DNA of 33,166 bases, from positions 1 through 33,166 of the forward strand of contig SCRC01000048.1 in the NCBI GenBank assembly GCA_004297945.1, in the 5' to 3' direction. Position numbers and translations under genes: made by a program. Shown here in pieces: positions 9,912 to 17,639 of this stretch (its first letter is position 1; each line of letters begins with the position of its first letter). The notes beneath the pieces are model-generated. The model was not told the origin of the DNA. It saw nothing but the letters and a program-made list of their open reading frames with translations, and ran no database searches. The DNA comes from Candidimonas sp. GTDB lineage: Bacteria > Pseudomonadota > Gammaproteobacteria > Burkholderiales > Burkholderiaceae_B.

Positions 9912-9937
9912 GTAGCGGCACCCCTTGTGGGTGCCGC
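9912..9937 (+). repeat. REP-like element, ACCC type
   Basis: Plus-strand copy with canonical head, stems and loop; the tail is GC instead of AT. It lies 8 bp beyond the acs stop codon. The acs TAG at 9946-9948 reads GTAGCGGG on the minus strand, which resembles the element head, so a second, decayed head may lie at the gene end. Confidence 0.88.
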
Positions 9938-9945
9938 CAAGCCCG

Positions 9946-11925
9946 CTACACCGATTGCGACAACTGATCGAGAATTTGCGGGTTTTCAAGCGTCGATACG
10001 TCTTGCGTAACCTTTTCGCCCTTGGCAACCACGCGCAACAGGCGGCGCATGATTTTACCGGAACGGGTTTTGGGCAGGTTCTCACCAAAACGAATATCTT
10101 TCGGCTTGGCGATAGACCCGATTTCTTTGGCCACCCAGTCGCGCAACTGTTTTGCGATAGCCTTTGCCTCGTCGCCTTCGGGCAGAGAACGCTTGAGCAC
10201 CACAAAGGCAACAATCGCTTCACCGGTCGTAGCGTCAGGGCGCCCAACCACCGCAGCTTCGGCCACCAAATCATGCGCCACCAAGGCCGACTCGACCTCC
10301 ATTGTGCCCAGGCGGTGGCCCGACACATTCAAGACATCGTCGATGCGCCCCATGATCCAGAAATAACCGTCGGTGTCGCGCTGGGCTCCGTCACCGGCCA
10401 GGTAATAGCCTTTAAGCTCCGGCGGAAAATAGCTCTTTTTAAACCGTTCCGGGTCGCCCCAAATGGTGCGCACCATGGCGGGCCAGGGGCGTTTCATGAC
10501 CAGAAACCCACCCGTCCCCCGCTGGACATCATCACCGGCCTCGTCAACCACGGCTGCGGCAATGCCCGGCAGCGGCAGGGTGCATGAGCCGGGCTTGAGC
10601 GGCGTAACACCCGGCAAGGGCGTAATCATATGGGCACCGGTCTCGGTTTGCCACCAGGTATCGAGCACCGGGCAACGCTCGCGGCCCACATGGGTGTAGT
10701 ACCACATCCAGGCTTCCGGATTGATAGGTTCGCCCACCGATCCCAGAATGCGCAAACTGCTTAAATCGTACTCACGAGGATGATATTTCGGCGCCGCTTC
10801 AGCCGCCTTGGTAAGCGAGCGAATCGCTGTAGGCGCCGTATAGAACACCGATACCTTGTGGCGCGCGATCATGTCCCAGAAACGCCCCACATCGGGATAG
10901 GTCGGCGTGCCTTCAAACACGACCTGCGTCACCCCCGCCGCCAGTGGCCCGTAAGCGACATAGGTGTGCCCTGTTACCCAGCCCACATCGGCTGTACACC
11001 AGTACACATCGTTGTCCTTGGCGTCGAACGTCCATTTCATGGTCATCAGCGACCACAACAAAAACCCCGCCGTAGCGTGCTGCACACCTTTGGGTTTTCC
11101 GGTAGAGCCTGACGTATACAGGATAAACAAGGGATGCTCGCCGCTGAGCGGAACCGGAGCACACGTACTGGGCTGTTTGGCCGTCACGTCGTGCATCCAC
11201 AGATCACGGCCTTCCTGCCAGGCCACGTTGCTACCCGTGCGACGATAGACAATCACGTGACTCACAGCCTCGCACGCCCCCATTGTCAGGGCTTCATCCA
11301 CTGCGGGTTTCAAAGGGATTTTCTTGCCGCCGCGCACTTGCTCGTCGGCGGTGATGACCAGCACCGCGCCCACATCGACTATCCGTTCATGCAGGCTCTT
11401 GGACGAAAACCCACCAAACACTACCGAGTGGATAATGCCCAAGCGAGCGCAGGCCTGCATAGCCACTACGGCTTCGACCGACATGGGCATGTAAATAACG
11501 GCCCTTTGCCCGGCCTTGTAGCCCAGCGCCTTGATGCCATTGGCAAATTGGCATACTCGCGCATGCAGCTGCGCATAACTGACGTGCTCGACCTGGCCAT
11601 CATCGGCCTCGAAAATAATCGCAGTCTTATTTGCTGTAGGAGTGTTCAAGTGCCGATCAAGGCAGTTGGCCGACACATTCATTTCGCCATCGGCAAACCA
11701 CTTGTAAAACGGCGCTTGCGATTCGTCCAACACGGTAGCAAAAGGCTTGTCCCAAACCAGATTCTCGCGCGCCAATCTACCCCAGAATTCCAGCGGCGCA
11801 CGTTCCGCCTCATCGCATAATGCCCGGTACCCCTCCATACCGGAAATATTGGCCTCTTTAACCAGATTGGCGAAAGGCGGGAACACCCGATTTTCCACCA
11901 AGACTGATTCGATCTCTGTAGTCAT
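9946..11925 (-). CDS. acs: Acetyl-CoA synthetase (Acs)
   Basis: Acs is an AMP-forming ligase that converts acetate, ATP and CoA to acetyl-CoA in the cytosol. The 659-residue protein has the N-terminal ACAS segment, the P-loop-like [11 protein letters not shown], the acetate-pocket motif TWWQTETG (its Trp keeps the pocket small), [12 protein letters not shown], the hinge [16 protein letters not shown] and the C-terminal [10 protein letters not shown]. Lys624 of that last motif is the adenylation lysine, normally controlled by acetylation in this family. ATG 11923-11925 is preceded by AGGAG. It lies downstream of prpE-glcG-MFS on the same strand but is separated from them by 289 bp of repeat DNA, so co-transcription is uncertain. 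Confidence 0.97.
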   Translation of the reverse strand: MTTEIESVLVENRVFPPFANLVKEANISGMEGYRALCDEAERAPLEFWGRLARENLVWDKPFATVLDESQAPFYKWFADGEMNVSANCLDRHLNTPTANKTAIIFEADDGQVEHVSYAQLHARVCQFANGIKALGYKAGQRAVIYMPMSVEAVVAMQACARLGIIHSVVFGGFSSKSLHERIVDVGAVLVITADEQVRGGKKIPLKPAVDEALTMGACEAVSHVIVYRRTGSNVAWQEGRDLWMHDVTAKQPSTCAPVPLSGEHPLFILYTSGSTGKPKGVQHATAGFLLWSLMTMKWTFDAKDNDVYWCTADVGWVTGHTYVAYGPLAAGVTQVVFEGTPTYPDVGRFWDMIARHKVSVFYTAPTAIRSLTKAAEAAPKYHPREYDLSSLRILGSVGEPINPEAWMWYYTHVGRERCPVLDTWWQTETGAHMITPLPGVTPLKPGSCTLPLPGIAAAVVDEAGDDVQRGTGGFLVMKRPWPAMVRTIWGDPERFKKSYFPPELKGYYLAGDGAQRDTDGYFWIMGRIDDVLNVSGHRLGTMEVESALVAHDLVAEAAVVGRPDATTGEAIVAFVVLKRSLPEGDEAKAIAKQLRDWVAKEIGSIAKPKDIRFGENLPKTRSGKIMRRLLRVVAKGEKVTQDVSTLENPQILDQLSQSV

Positions 11926-11984
11926 GACACGTAGCTCCTATTAACGAATGAAATAATTCTTGTGAATTCCGTCTGTCAATGCTT

Positions 11985-12010
11985 TTGGCAGCCACAAGGG
12001 CTGCCGCTAC
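11985..12010 (-). repeat. REP-like element, AGCC type
   Basis: Minus-strand copy with canonical head, stems GGCAGCC / GGCTGCC and loop CTTGT; the last two bases are AA instead of AT. It lies between the MFS and acs genes, about 60 bp upstream of the acs start. Confidence 0.9.
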
Positions 12011-12069
12011 ATTAGCAACCAGTACGTTTTCGTGGCAGCGTTCGCTCCGCGCGCCATTCCCGTCATTGC

Positions 12070-12209
12070 GTAGCGGCACCCCTTGTGGGTGCCATTTCCA
12101 TCATCTCGTAGCGGCACCTCTTGTGGGTGCCATTTCCATCATCTCGTAGCGGCACCCCTTGTGGGTGCCATTTCCATCATCTCGTAGCGGCACCCCTTGT
12201 GGGTGCCAT
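12070..12209 (+). repeat. Array of four REP-like elements with exact 38-bp period
   Basis: Complete copies start at 12070, 12108, 12146 and 12184. Each pair is separated by the same 12 bases, TTCCATCATCTC, so the whole 38-bp unit was duplicated. The only difference between element copies is one C-to-T in the second, which still allows a T-G pair in the stem. The array fills most of the 289-bp gap between the MFS stop and acs and could present four successive hairpins in a transcript. Confidence 0.95.
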
Positions 12210-12214
12210 CCTCA

Positions 12215-13525
12215 TCAGGACATAGTATCGCGCTGACGCAGGCCGCGTGCAAAATCAACCCGCATCAGCACCAGCAGACCCGCCACGAAAAACAGCCCTG
12301 TAAATAACAGCGCCGCACGCTGGTTCCCGCCGGTAAACCACGTAACCAGGCCATAACAAAGCGGCCCGACCACGGCCGACAGCTGTATGGCGAAGGTCCA
12401 CAACGAATAGAATTCAGCCAGACGTTCCTTGGGTGCAAACGCCCCCACCATGGCGCGGCCCGCGCTTTGGCTGGTGCCCATGCACAGGCCGGCCAGCGTC
12501 GCGGCAATCCAGAATACCCATAGCTGCACAGCGGCGTACGCCACCAGCACCATCACGATCCAGCCGCACAGAGTAATGGCCAAAGCACGCTTGTGGCCGA
12601 TGCGATCCTGGACATGGCCAAACAAAAAGGCGCCTGCAGCCGCCGCAATATTGACCGTAAAGACTAGAGCCATGGTTTGCGCCATGGTAAAGCCCATGGC
12701 CTCGGTGGCATACACCGCAGACAGAGTGATGACCACGGCAATGCCGGCCTGATAGCACGCGCCGCAAAACAACAATAAACGGAAATCCTGGAAATGCCGG
12801 CTCGTTTCGCGCCACGCCGTCAGCAGGCGGGCCAACATCCCCTCTGCCGGCTTATGGCTGGCCTTGGAGCGCTCGCGCAAAAACACAAACGAGGGCACCG
12901 CCGCCAGGGCGAAAATCAAGGCCGTCAACAACATGACTCGCGGCACATACAGGCTGGCGGTCTGGCCGTGCGCCGAGGCCCAGGACACGAGCGCCAGAGC
13001 CAGTCCCAGGCTTAACATGCCGCCGCAATAGCCAAAGCTCCAGCCCCAGCCCGACACCCGACCCAGGGCGCCGGGTTGGGCAATCTCGGGTAAAAAGGCG
13101 GCGACGATCGATTCGCCTACGCAATAACAGTAATTCGACAAGGCCAGAACGATCAGGCCCAAAACGATATCCCCGGGGCCTACAAGAGCCAGCAACAAGG
13201 TACCCGCCACACAGCCTACGGTACTGCTGAACAGCAGGCGCCTCTTGGAAGCGTGAGCATCGGCCCGCGCGCCCAGCGCCGGCATGGTCAGCATGACCAT
13301 TAAATAAGAAAAAGACAGGGCCGCTGTAAACGCCAGTGTCGCCCAGGGTTTCTGGGCCGCCACCACACCTACAAAATAGGCGCTGAAGACCGTGGTGAGC
13401 ACCACAGTCGTGTAGCCTGAGTTGGCAAAATCGTACATCGCCCAGGCCCACACTTCGCGCCGGGTAACACCGGGATTAAGCGTGCCGTGAAACCCGACCG
13501 TGGCCCGCGGCACCTTGCCTGTCAT
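12215..13525 (-). CDS. MFS permease, UMF1/Atg22-like family
   Basis: A 436-residue polytopic inner-membrane protein with about twelve predicted membrane segments. The opening WAWAMYDFANSGYTTVVLTT followed by FSAYFV is the hallmark of the UMF1 (Atg22-like) branch of the major facilitator superfamily. A second typical region is YCYCVGESIVAAFLPEIAQP near residue 140, and GTSQSAGRAMVGAFAPKER occurs in the C-terminal half. The substrate is not known for bacterial members. Its ATG overlaps the glcG-like stop as ATGA, so it is translationally coupled to that gene and, through it, to prpE. A role in moving a short organic acid or its product is plausible from this context but is inference. Confidence 0.88.
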   Translation of the reverse strand: MTGKVPRATVGFHGTLNPGVTRREVWAWAMYDFANSGYTTVVLTTVFSAYFVGVVAAQKPWATLAFTAALSFSYLMVMLTMPALGARADAHASKRRLLFSSTVGCVAGTLLLALVGPGDIVLGLIVLALSNYCYCVGESIVAAFLPEIAQPGALGRVSGWGWSFGYCGGMLSLGLALALVSWASAHGQTASLYVPRVMLLTALIFALAAVPSFVFLRERSKASHKPAEGMLARLLTAWRETSRHFQDFRLLLFCGACYQAGIAVVITLSAVYATEAMGFTMAQTMALVFTVNIAAAAGAFLFGHVQDRIGHKRALAITLCGWIVMVLVAYAAVQLWVFWIAATLAGLCMGTSQSAGRAMVGAFAPKERLAEFYSLWTFAIQLSAVVGPLCYGLVTWFTGGNQRAALLFTGLFFVAGLLVLMRVDFARGLRQRDTMS

Positions 13526-13929
13526 AGTTTCAGTGCGGCAATCCCCGCTCGGGCGATTTCAACGTCTTCGCTGGATTTGACGCCGGATACACCCACCGCC
13601 CCCACGACCTGCTCCTGCACCACAACGGGCACACCGCCTTCGAGCATGCCATCGAGAAGTGGCACCGATAAAAATGAAAACCGGCCTTGATTGATGGTGT
13701 CTTCGTAGCCCTTTGATTCGCGCCGGCCCAGGGCCGCCGTACGCGCTTTGGCAGGCGAAATATGAGCCGAAATGGGAGCGGCCCCATCCATGCGCGCCAA
13801 ACCCAGCACGTGCCCGCCGTCATCGACCACCGAAATGGTAACCGCCCATTTATGCTCGCTGGCATGCTGCTCGGCCGCAGCTAATATGGTTTTTACGTCG
13901 GCAGCACTTAACACAGGTTTGGTTTTCAT
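13522..13929 (-). CDS. GlcG/HbpS family heme-binding-like protein
   Basis: This 135-residue protein matches the GlcG/HbpS (DUF336) family. Signs are VTISVVDDGGHVLGLARMDGA near 30-50, followed by SAHISPAKARTAA, GGVPVVVQ, and the closing VGAVGVSGVKSSEDVEIARAGI. Members occur next to glycolate, propanediol or other small-molecule degradation genes and some bind heme; the exact role is unsettled. It overlaps prpE at its start and the MFS gene at its end, each by four bases (ATGA), so the three genes form a tight operon. There is no signal peptide, so a cytosolic role is likely. Confidence 0.88.
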   Translation of the reverse strand: MKTKPVLSAADVKTILAAAEQHASEHKWAVTISVVDDGGHVLGLARMDGAAPISAHISPAKARTAALGRRESKGYEDTINQGRFSFLSVPLLDGMLEGGVPVVVQEQVVGAVGVSGVKSSEDVEIARAGIAALKL

Positions 13930-15812
13930 AAAGAATCCTTGATTTGTTCGAGGGCGCTGGGGTCTTCAATCGTTGTCAGGTCGCCCGGATCCCGACCCTC
14001 GCATAATGCCACAATCGCGCGCCGCAGCACCTTGCCCGAGCGGGTTTTGGGCAGAGCGCCCACGAAATGGATGCGGGCTGGACGCGCCACTGCGCCAATG
14101 CGTTCTTCGATGACACGTTTAATGTCATTTTCCAGATCGGCCTCGGCCTGCTCACCCTCGAATGCCGCAGGATCCTTCAACACCGCAAAGCCCACCGCCA
14201 CCTGTCCCTTGAGGGCATCGCGCACACCCACTACGGCCGACTCCGCCACCGCAGAATGACTATTCAGAGACTCTTCAATTTCACGCGTACCCAAACGATG
14301 CCCCGCCACATTGATGACATCGTCCGTGCGCCCCAGAATGAACCAATAGCCTTCCTCGTCGTACAAACCCCAGTCGAAGGTGGAGTATATGGAGCGATTG
14401 GGAATGGCAGAGAAATAAGTGCGCACGAAGCGTTCGTCGTCGCCCCATATGGTGGACATGGCGCCAGGCGGCAGCGGTGGCACAATCGCCACGACGCCCT
14501 TCTCGTTGGGGCCCATATCCTCGCCCGTGCTTTCGTCGACCACGCGCACATCGTAGCCAAAAACCGGAAAGGAAGGGCTGCCAAACTTGGTGGGTACGAC
14601 TTCAACACCTGGCTGAGCCGACAAAATCGGCCAGCCGGTCTCGGTTTGCCAGTAGTTGTCGATGACGGGTTTTCCGAGGCCTTCGGAAATCCAGACGGCC
14701 GTGGGCTCATCGAGCGGCTCACCCGCAAGATACAAGGCCTGGAGGCTGGATAAATCGTGTTTTTTCAGTAGCGCCGGGTCGTGCTTTTTAAGTACACGGA
14801 TAGCCGTCGGAGCCGTAAACATGGCATTGGCATGGTATTTTTCGACCATTTTCCACAATATGGCGCCATCAGGCCGGGTTGGCAGACCTTCGTACATCAC
14901 CGTAGACTGGCCATTGAGCAAGGGCCCATACACCACATAGGAGTGCCCAACCGCCCACCCGATATCGCTGGTACACAAATAGGTATCGCCCGGTTTGCCG
15001 CCAAATATGTAGCGCATCGATGCCACCATGGCAACGGCATACCCTCCGGTATCGCGCTGCACCCCCTTGGGGTTTCCCGTGGTGCCTGACGTGTAAAGAA
15101 TGTAGCTCGGGTCGGACGATTCCAGCCATTCGACCGGTTCTTGCGCCCCATCGTATCTGGCGCGCAGCGTGGCATAGTCCAGATCGCGGCCGGCAATGGG
15201 GTCGAACTTGACCAGGCCCCGATTGACAAGCAAAACCGACTTTGGCGGATGCTGCGAGGTTTTCATGGCTTGATCGAGCAAAGGCTTGTAGGGAATGGCC
15301 TTGCCGGCGCGGGATCCGGCGTCGGCCGACACCACCACCTTGGGCTGCGCATCATCGATGCGCTGCGCCAGGTTATGGGCGGCGAATCCGCCAAACACAA
15401 CCGAGTGGATGGCTCCGATACGCGCGCACGCCAGCATGATAAACGCCGCCTCGGGAATCATGGGCATGTACACCAGTACGCGATCACCCTTGCGCACGTC
15501 CAGGCTGCGCAGTATGGCAGCGGCGACATTGACCTCGCGCGCCAGCTCGGCGCGGGTATAAATGATCTCCTGGTCCACCTCGGTCGACACCCAAATCAGC
15601 GCAGGCTTATCAGCCTGTGTTGGGAGCCAGCGATCAACGGCGTTATAGCAAAGATTGGTTTTCCCGCCGACAAACCACCGCGCAAACGGCGGATTCGAAT
15701 AATCCAGCACCTTATGAAATGCGGCTTCCCAATGGATATGCTGCGATTCCCGTCGCCAGAAATTTTCCCGATCTTCTATGGATTGACGATGAAATTCGCG
15801 CAATTTCCGCAT
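13926..15812 (-). CDS. prpE: Propionyl-CoA synthetase (PrpE)
   Basis: PrpE activates propionate to propionyl-CoA with ATP, feeding the methylcitrate or methylmalonyl route. The product is 628 residues from ATG 15810-15812. Motifs are YTSGTTGNPKG, the acyl-pocket motif NYWQTETGWP (Tyr-Trp where Acs has Trp-Trp), GRTDDVINVAGHRLGT and KTRSGKVLRR, whose Lys594 is the adenylation lysine. The frame stays open to a TTG at 15840-15842, but CAGGAGAC lies at ideal distance before the internal ATG, and the family starts with R-x-x-E-F-H-R-x-S-I-E-D. It heads the prpE-glcG-MFS operon. No prpB, prpC, prpD or prpR gene is in the window, so it is separate from a methylcitrate cluster. Confidence 0.95.
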   Translation of the reverse strand: MRKLREFHRQSIEDRENFWRRESQHIHWEAAFHKVLDYSNPPFARWFVGGKTNLCYNAVDRWLPTQADKPALIWVSTEVDQEIIYTRAELAREVNVAAAILRSLDVRKGDRVLVYMPMIPEAAFIMLACARIGAIHSVVFGGFAAHNLAQRIDDAQPKVVVSADAGSRAGKAIPYKPLLDQAMKTSQHPPKSVLLVNRGLVKFDPIAGRDLDYATLRARYDGAQEPVEWLESSDPSYILYTSGTTGNPKGVQRDTGGYAVAMVASMRYIFGGKPGDTYLCTSDIGWAVGHSYVVYGPLLNGQSTVMYEGLPTRPDGAILWKMVEKYHANAMFTAPTAIRVLKKHDPALLKKHDLSSLQALYLAGEPLDEPTAVWISEGLGKPVIDNYWQTETGWPILSAQPGVEVVPTKFGSPSFPVFGYDVRVVDESTGEDMGPNEKGVVAIVPPLPPGAMSTIWGDDERFVRTYFSAIPNRSIYSTFDWGLYDEEGYWFILGRTDDVINVAGHRLGTREIEESLNSHSAVAESAVVGVRDALKGQVAVGFAVLKDPAAFEGEQAEADLENDIKRVIEERIGAVARPARIHFVGALPKTRSGKVLRRAIVALCEGRDPGDLTTIEDPSALEQIKDSL

Positions 15813-15942
15813 AGCTGTCTCCTGATTAGAAGGATCGTTCAACCGACCTCCATTAATAGAAAATAAGTAAATTAAATTGTATTAGTCTGTGTCAGCTTGA
15901 ATAATTTTAATCCTTGCCCATGCATTATTCCTAGTAGAAATG

Positions 15943-15964
15943 GCCCTAACAGGGTCGTTAGGGC
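15943..15964. repeat. Perfect inverted repeat in the prpE / NlpC divergent gap
   Basis: GCCCTAAC and GTTAGGGC form an 8-bp perfect stem around a 6-base loop. It lies about 130 bp upstream of prpE and 180 bp upstream of the NlpC gene, without a T-run. An operator for a dimeric regulator of prpE is possible. Apart from this and the promoter candidate at 16081, I see nothing in 15813-16145. Confidence 0.5.
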
Positions 15965-16080
15965 AGTTTCATCCCCCTCTCCGATGAAAATCGGAAGCGC
16001 TTTACGCGCCAGAGAAGATTAGTTAAACTCGACCCGACTTATTAAAACCAACCGCCAATTTTGCGCTGAATCCAGGGATA

Positions 16081-16110
16081 TTTACATTTCGTTAACACTA
16101 ACGTTGTAAA
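16081..16110 (+). promoter_or_regulatory. Candidate sigma-70 promoter for the NlpC/P60 gene
   Basis: TTTACA (five of six to TTGACA) and TGTAAA (four of six to TATAAT) are spaced 18 bp, ending 35 bp before the NlpC start. CGTTA-ACAC-TAACG, a short palindrome, lies between the two boxes. Confidence 0.4.
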
Positions 16111-16145
16111 AATGCTAGGTCAGGCGCGGCCACACACCGAAGATT

Positions 16146-16829
16146 ATGCCGCCACATCGACTCCTGATACAGCTATCCTCAACATTCAACAATCAGAATC
16201 TCTGGCGAGCGGGCAAATGCCTGATACTTGTAGCCACAATGGCCCTGGCGGGCTGCGCGACCAACGCTCAAAACAAATACGCCGACTCCAGCTCCCGCAA
16301 TCTGCGCGATAACTACCTGTCAAGAACCCAGTCCGATCCGTTAGGCGCTTACCTCAACGACGAAAGCATCATCGCCGATAGCAGCCACGATTCCGCAACC
16401 CGCTCCCCACCCACCAAAGCCCTCGCATCGACGGCCTTGCGTTTCCTGGGAATCCGATATCGCTACGGGGGCATTGCCCCCAAAAGCGGCTTCGACTGTA
16501 GCGGCCTGGTCGCCTATGCGGCCGAAAAATCCCTGGGCCTCAAGTTGCCGCACCGCGCGGCCGAGATGGCGCATGAGGGTAAATCAGTTCCCCGCGACAG
16601 CCTGAAGAAGGGCGATCTGGTCTTTTTCAATACGCGTGGGCGACGCTATTCACACGTAGGCATTTACTTAGGCGATCACAAATTTGTCCACGCGCCTCGC
16701 AAGGGCCAGGTTGTGCGAGTGGAAAGCATGGACGAGGCGTATTGGAAAAAACGCTATAACGGCGCCCGCCGTTTGGCGGCCAATGATTCACCCGAAAAAT
16801 TGGCCAAAGAAGCCCATAGCCAGCGCTAG
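16146..16829 (+). CDS. NlpC/P60 family lipoprotein, cell-wall endopeptidase
   Basis: Predicted outer-membrane or periplasmic lipoprotein that cuts peptidoglycan cross-link peptides. The 227 residues begin with a basic stretch and the hydrophobic CLILVATMALAGC, where LAGC is the lipobox and Cys37 the lipidated residue. A linker (38-88) follows, then the NlpC/P60 domain (about 90-215). Catalytic Cys118 (GFDCSGLV), His170 (YSHVGIYLGD) and His182 (FVHAPRKG) are visible, with the RYRYGG motif before the Cys. The start is uncertain: ATG 16146 gives an unusually long pre-signal region with only a weak GAAG upstream. The gene is divergent from prpE and convergent with the DUF2325 gene; neither suggests a functional link. 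Confidence 0.92.
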   Translation: MPPHRLLIQLSSTFNNQNLWRAGKCLILVATMALAGCATNAQNKYADSSSRNLRDNYLSRTQSDPLGAYLNDESIIADSSHDSATRSPPTKALASTALRFLGIRYRYGGIAPKSGFDCSGLVAYAAEKSLGLKLPHRAAEMAHEGKSVPRDSLKKGDLVFFNTRGRRYSHVGIYLGDHKFVHAPRKGQVVRVESMDEAYWKKRYNGARRLAANDSPEKLAKEAHSQR

Positions 16830-16847
16830 GCGGTGCCGGAACGTTTT

Positions 16848-16873
16848 GTAGCGGCACCCCTTGTGGGTGCCAT
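16848..16873 (+). repeat. REP-like element, ACCC type, with terminator-like T-run
   Basis: Canonical plus-strand copy 18 bp after the NlpC stop. The AT tail runs on into TTTTATT, so the hairpin plus T-run may terminate the NlpC transcript. It pairs in inverted orientation with the copy at 16901. Confidence 0.9.
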
Positions 16874-16900
16874 TTTTATTACCGGTATCATCTTGCATCA

Positions 16901-16926
16901 ATGGCAGCCACGAGGGCTGCCGCTAC
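16901..16926 (-). repeat. REP-like element, AGCC type
   Basis: Minus-strand copy with intact stem GGCAGCC / GGCTGCC; the loop is CTCGT instead of CTTGT. It lies in the convergent gap between the NlpC and DUF2325 genes. Confidence 0.9.
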
Positions 16927-16928
16927 AA

Positions 16929-16954
16929 ATGACAGGCACAAGGCCTGTCGCAAC
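16929..16954 (-). repeat. Divergent REP-like variant with a different stem
   Basis: Reading on the minus strand: head GTTGC, stem GACAGGC, loop CTTGT, stem GCCTGTC, tail AT. Length, loop, tail and position of the hairpin match the main family, but most stem positions are changed and all seven pairs remain complementary. It follows the copy at 16901 after 2 bp in the same orientation, 22 bp beyond the DUF2325 stop codon. Confidence 0.8.
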
Positions 16955-16976
16955 AAGCCCTACCGTCACTGCGGTT

Positions 16977-17279
16977 TCACACATATCCACACTGATCCAG
17001 CGCCTGCTTCATGCTGCAAACCGAACGGCGGCATGCCAGCACGCGGATGCCCGAGCGTTGGGCGGCGGCCCGAAACGTCTTCATGACATTGTGTCCCAGG
17101 AAGTCGGTTAACAAAATCAGCAACTCCGTCCCCGAAGGCAAAGTAGGCGTTTTTTTCTGGTGAGACGGGTCACGGCCACTGATATGCTGCCTGATCGCAA
17201 TATTGCGCCCTTTGAGCAAATCGGGAATATTGCCCAGGCGATCCGCGCCTACCACTACCGCATTGACGTAGTCAGACAT
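16977..17279 (-). CDS. DUF2325 domain protein
   Basis: A 100-residue protein of the DUF2325 family. Typical features are NAVVVGADRLGNIPDLL near the start, HISGRDP, the hydrophobic strand ELLILLTDFLGHNVM, and RVLACRRSVCSM near the end. The function is unknown. I chose ATG 17277-17279 because GAGGAAGG lies right upstream. The frame continues to 17342, but the added residues come from a degenerate REP-like element. A Fur-box-like sequence lies 109 bp upstream, suggesting iron control; this fits my recollection that DUF2325 genes often sit near iron or heme genes, though none are adjacent here. Confidence 0.88.
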   Translation of the reverse strand: MSDYVNAVVVGADRLGNIPDLLKGRNIAIRQHISGRDPSHQKKTPTLPSGTELLILLTDFLGHNVMKTFRAAAQRSGIRVLACRRSVCSMKQALDQCGYV

Positions 17280-17316
17280 AGCCCTTCCTCGTAGCAGCCG
17301 CCCTGCAACTGCCATG

Positions 17317-17342
17317 GTAGCGGTAACCCTTGTGGCTGCCAT
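17317..17342 (+). repeat. Degenerate REP-like element
   Basis: Head GTAGC and loop CTTGT are kept, but the stem reads GGTAACC against GGCTGCC, leaving two bad or weak pairs. It lies between the DUF2325 start and the Fur-box-like site, so it would be in the DUF2325 leader RNA. Confidence 0.75.
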
Positions 17343-17387
17343 GGTTGTGACAGATCCTAGGGATGCCGAAAATTGATATTAATTAAA

Positions 17388-17402
17388 TAATAATCATTCT
17401 CA
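17388..17402. promoter_or_regulatory. Candidate Fur box
   Basis: TAATAAT-C-ATTCTCA matches the Fur 7-1-7 consensus TGATAAT-C-ATTATCA at 13 of 15 positions, inside an AT-rich stretch typical of promoters. It is 109 bp from the DUF2325 start and 237 bp from the ABC solute-binding protein gene, so the DUF2325 gene is the more likely target. Confidence 0.5.
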
Positions 17403-17489
17403 TTAACATCGTCAATAAGTATTTAGCACCTGGGAAAACCCCAACAAACCTCCAGTCACCAAATTAAGCCTTTATGAATCAAAGGATTA

Positions 17490-17511
17490 TTGGCTTTCAG
17501 TGAAAGGCCAA
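17490..17511. repeat. Imperfect inverted repeat in the ABC operon leader region
   Basis: TTGGCTTTCA and TGAAAGGCCAA pair over ten positions with one bulged base and a single-base centre. As DNA it could be an operator; as RNA the loop is too tight to be a simple hairpin. Confidence 0.35.
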
Positions 17512-17551
17512 GAGCCATCAGCTTAATTTTTCTTATAAAAGTAAGCGAATA

Positions 17552-17580
17552 AAACTGACAAGCTGTAAGGAATTCAGTTT
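17552..17580. promoter_or_regulatory. Inverted repeat upstream of the ABC solute-binding gene
   Basis: AAACTGA and TCAGTTT, perfect 7-bp arms with a 15-bp spacer, end 59 bp before the start codon. The geometry suits a dimeric activator or repressor. No clear -35/-10 pair was found for this operon, though the whole of 17343-17639 is AT-rich compared with its surroundings. Confidence 0.4.
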
Positions 17581-17639
17581 ACCGTCAAGCGAAATAGGGA
17601 AAATAAGGAACGTTTTAACAGTTAAAGGAGTATTTAATT

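Noticed and set aside
12070-12209. CRISPR-like array of four regularly spaced palindromic repeats
   Set aside because: The 12-bp sequences between repeats are identical and far too short for spacers, and no cas gene is present. It is a 38-bp tandem duplication of a REP-like element.
15813-15842. Longer PrpE starting at the TTG at 15840
   Set aside because: The ATG ten codons in has CAGGAG at ideal spacing and matches the usual start of the family.
17280-17342. Longer DUF2325 protein starting at 17342
   Set aside because: The added residues are encoded by a degenerate REP-like element, and the ATG at 17277-17279 has a strong GAGGAAGG site.
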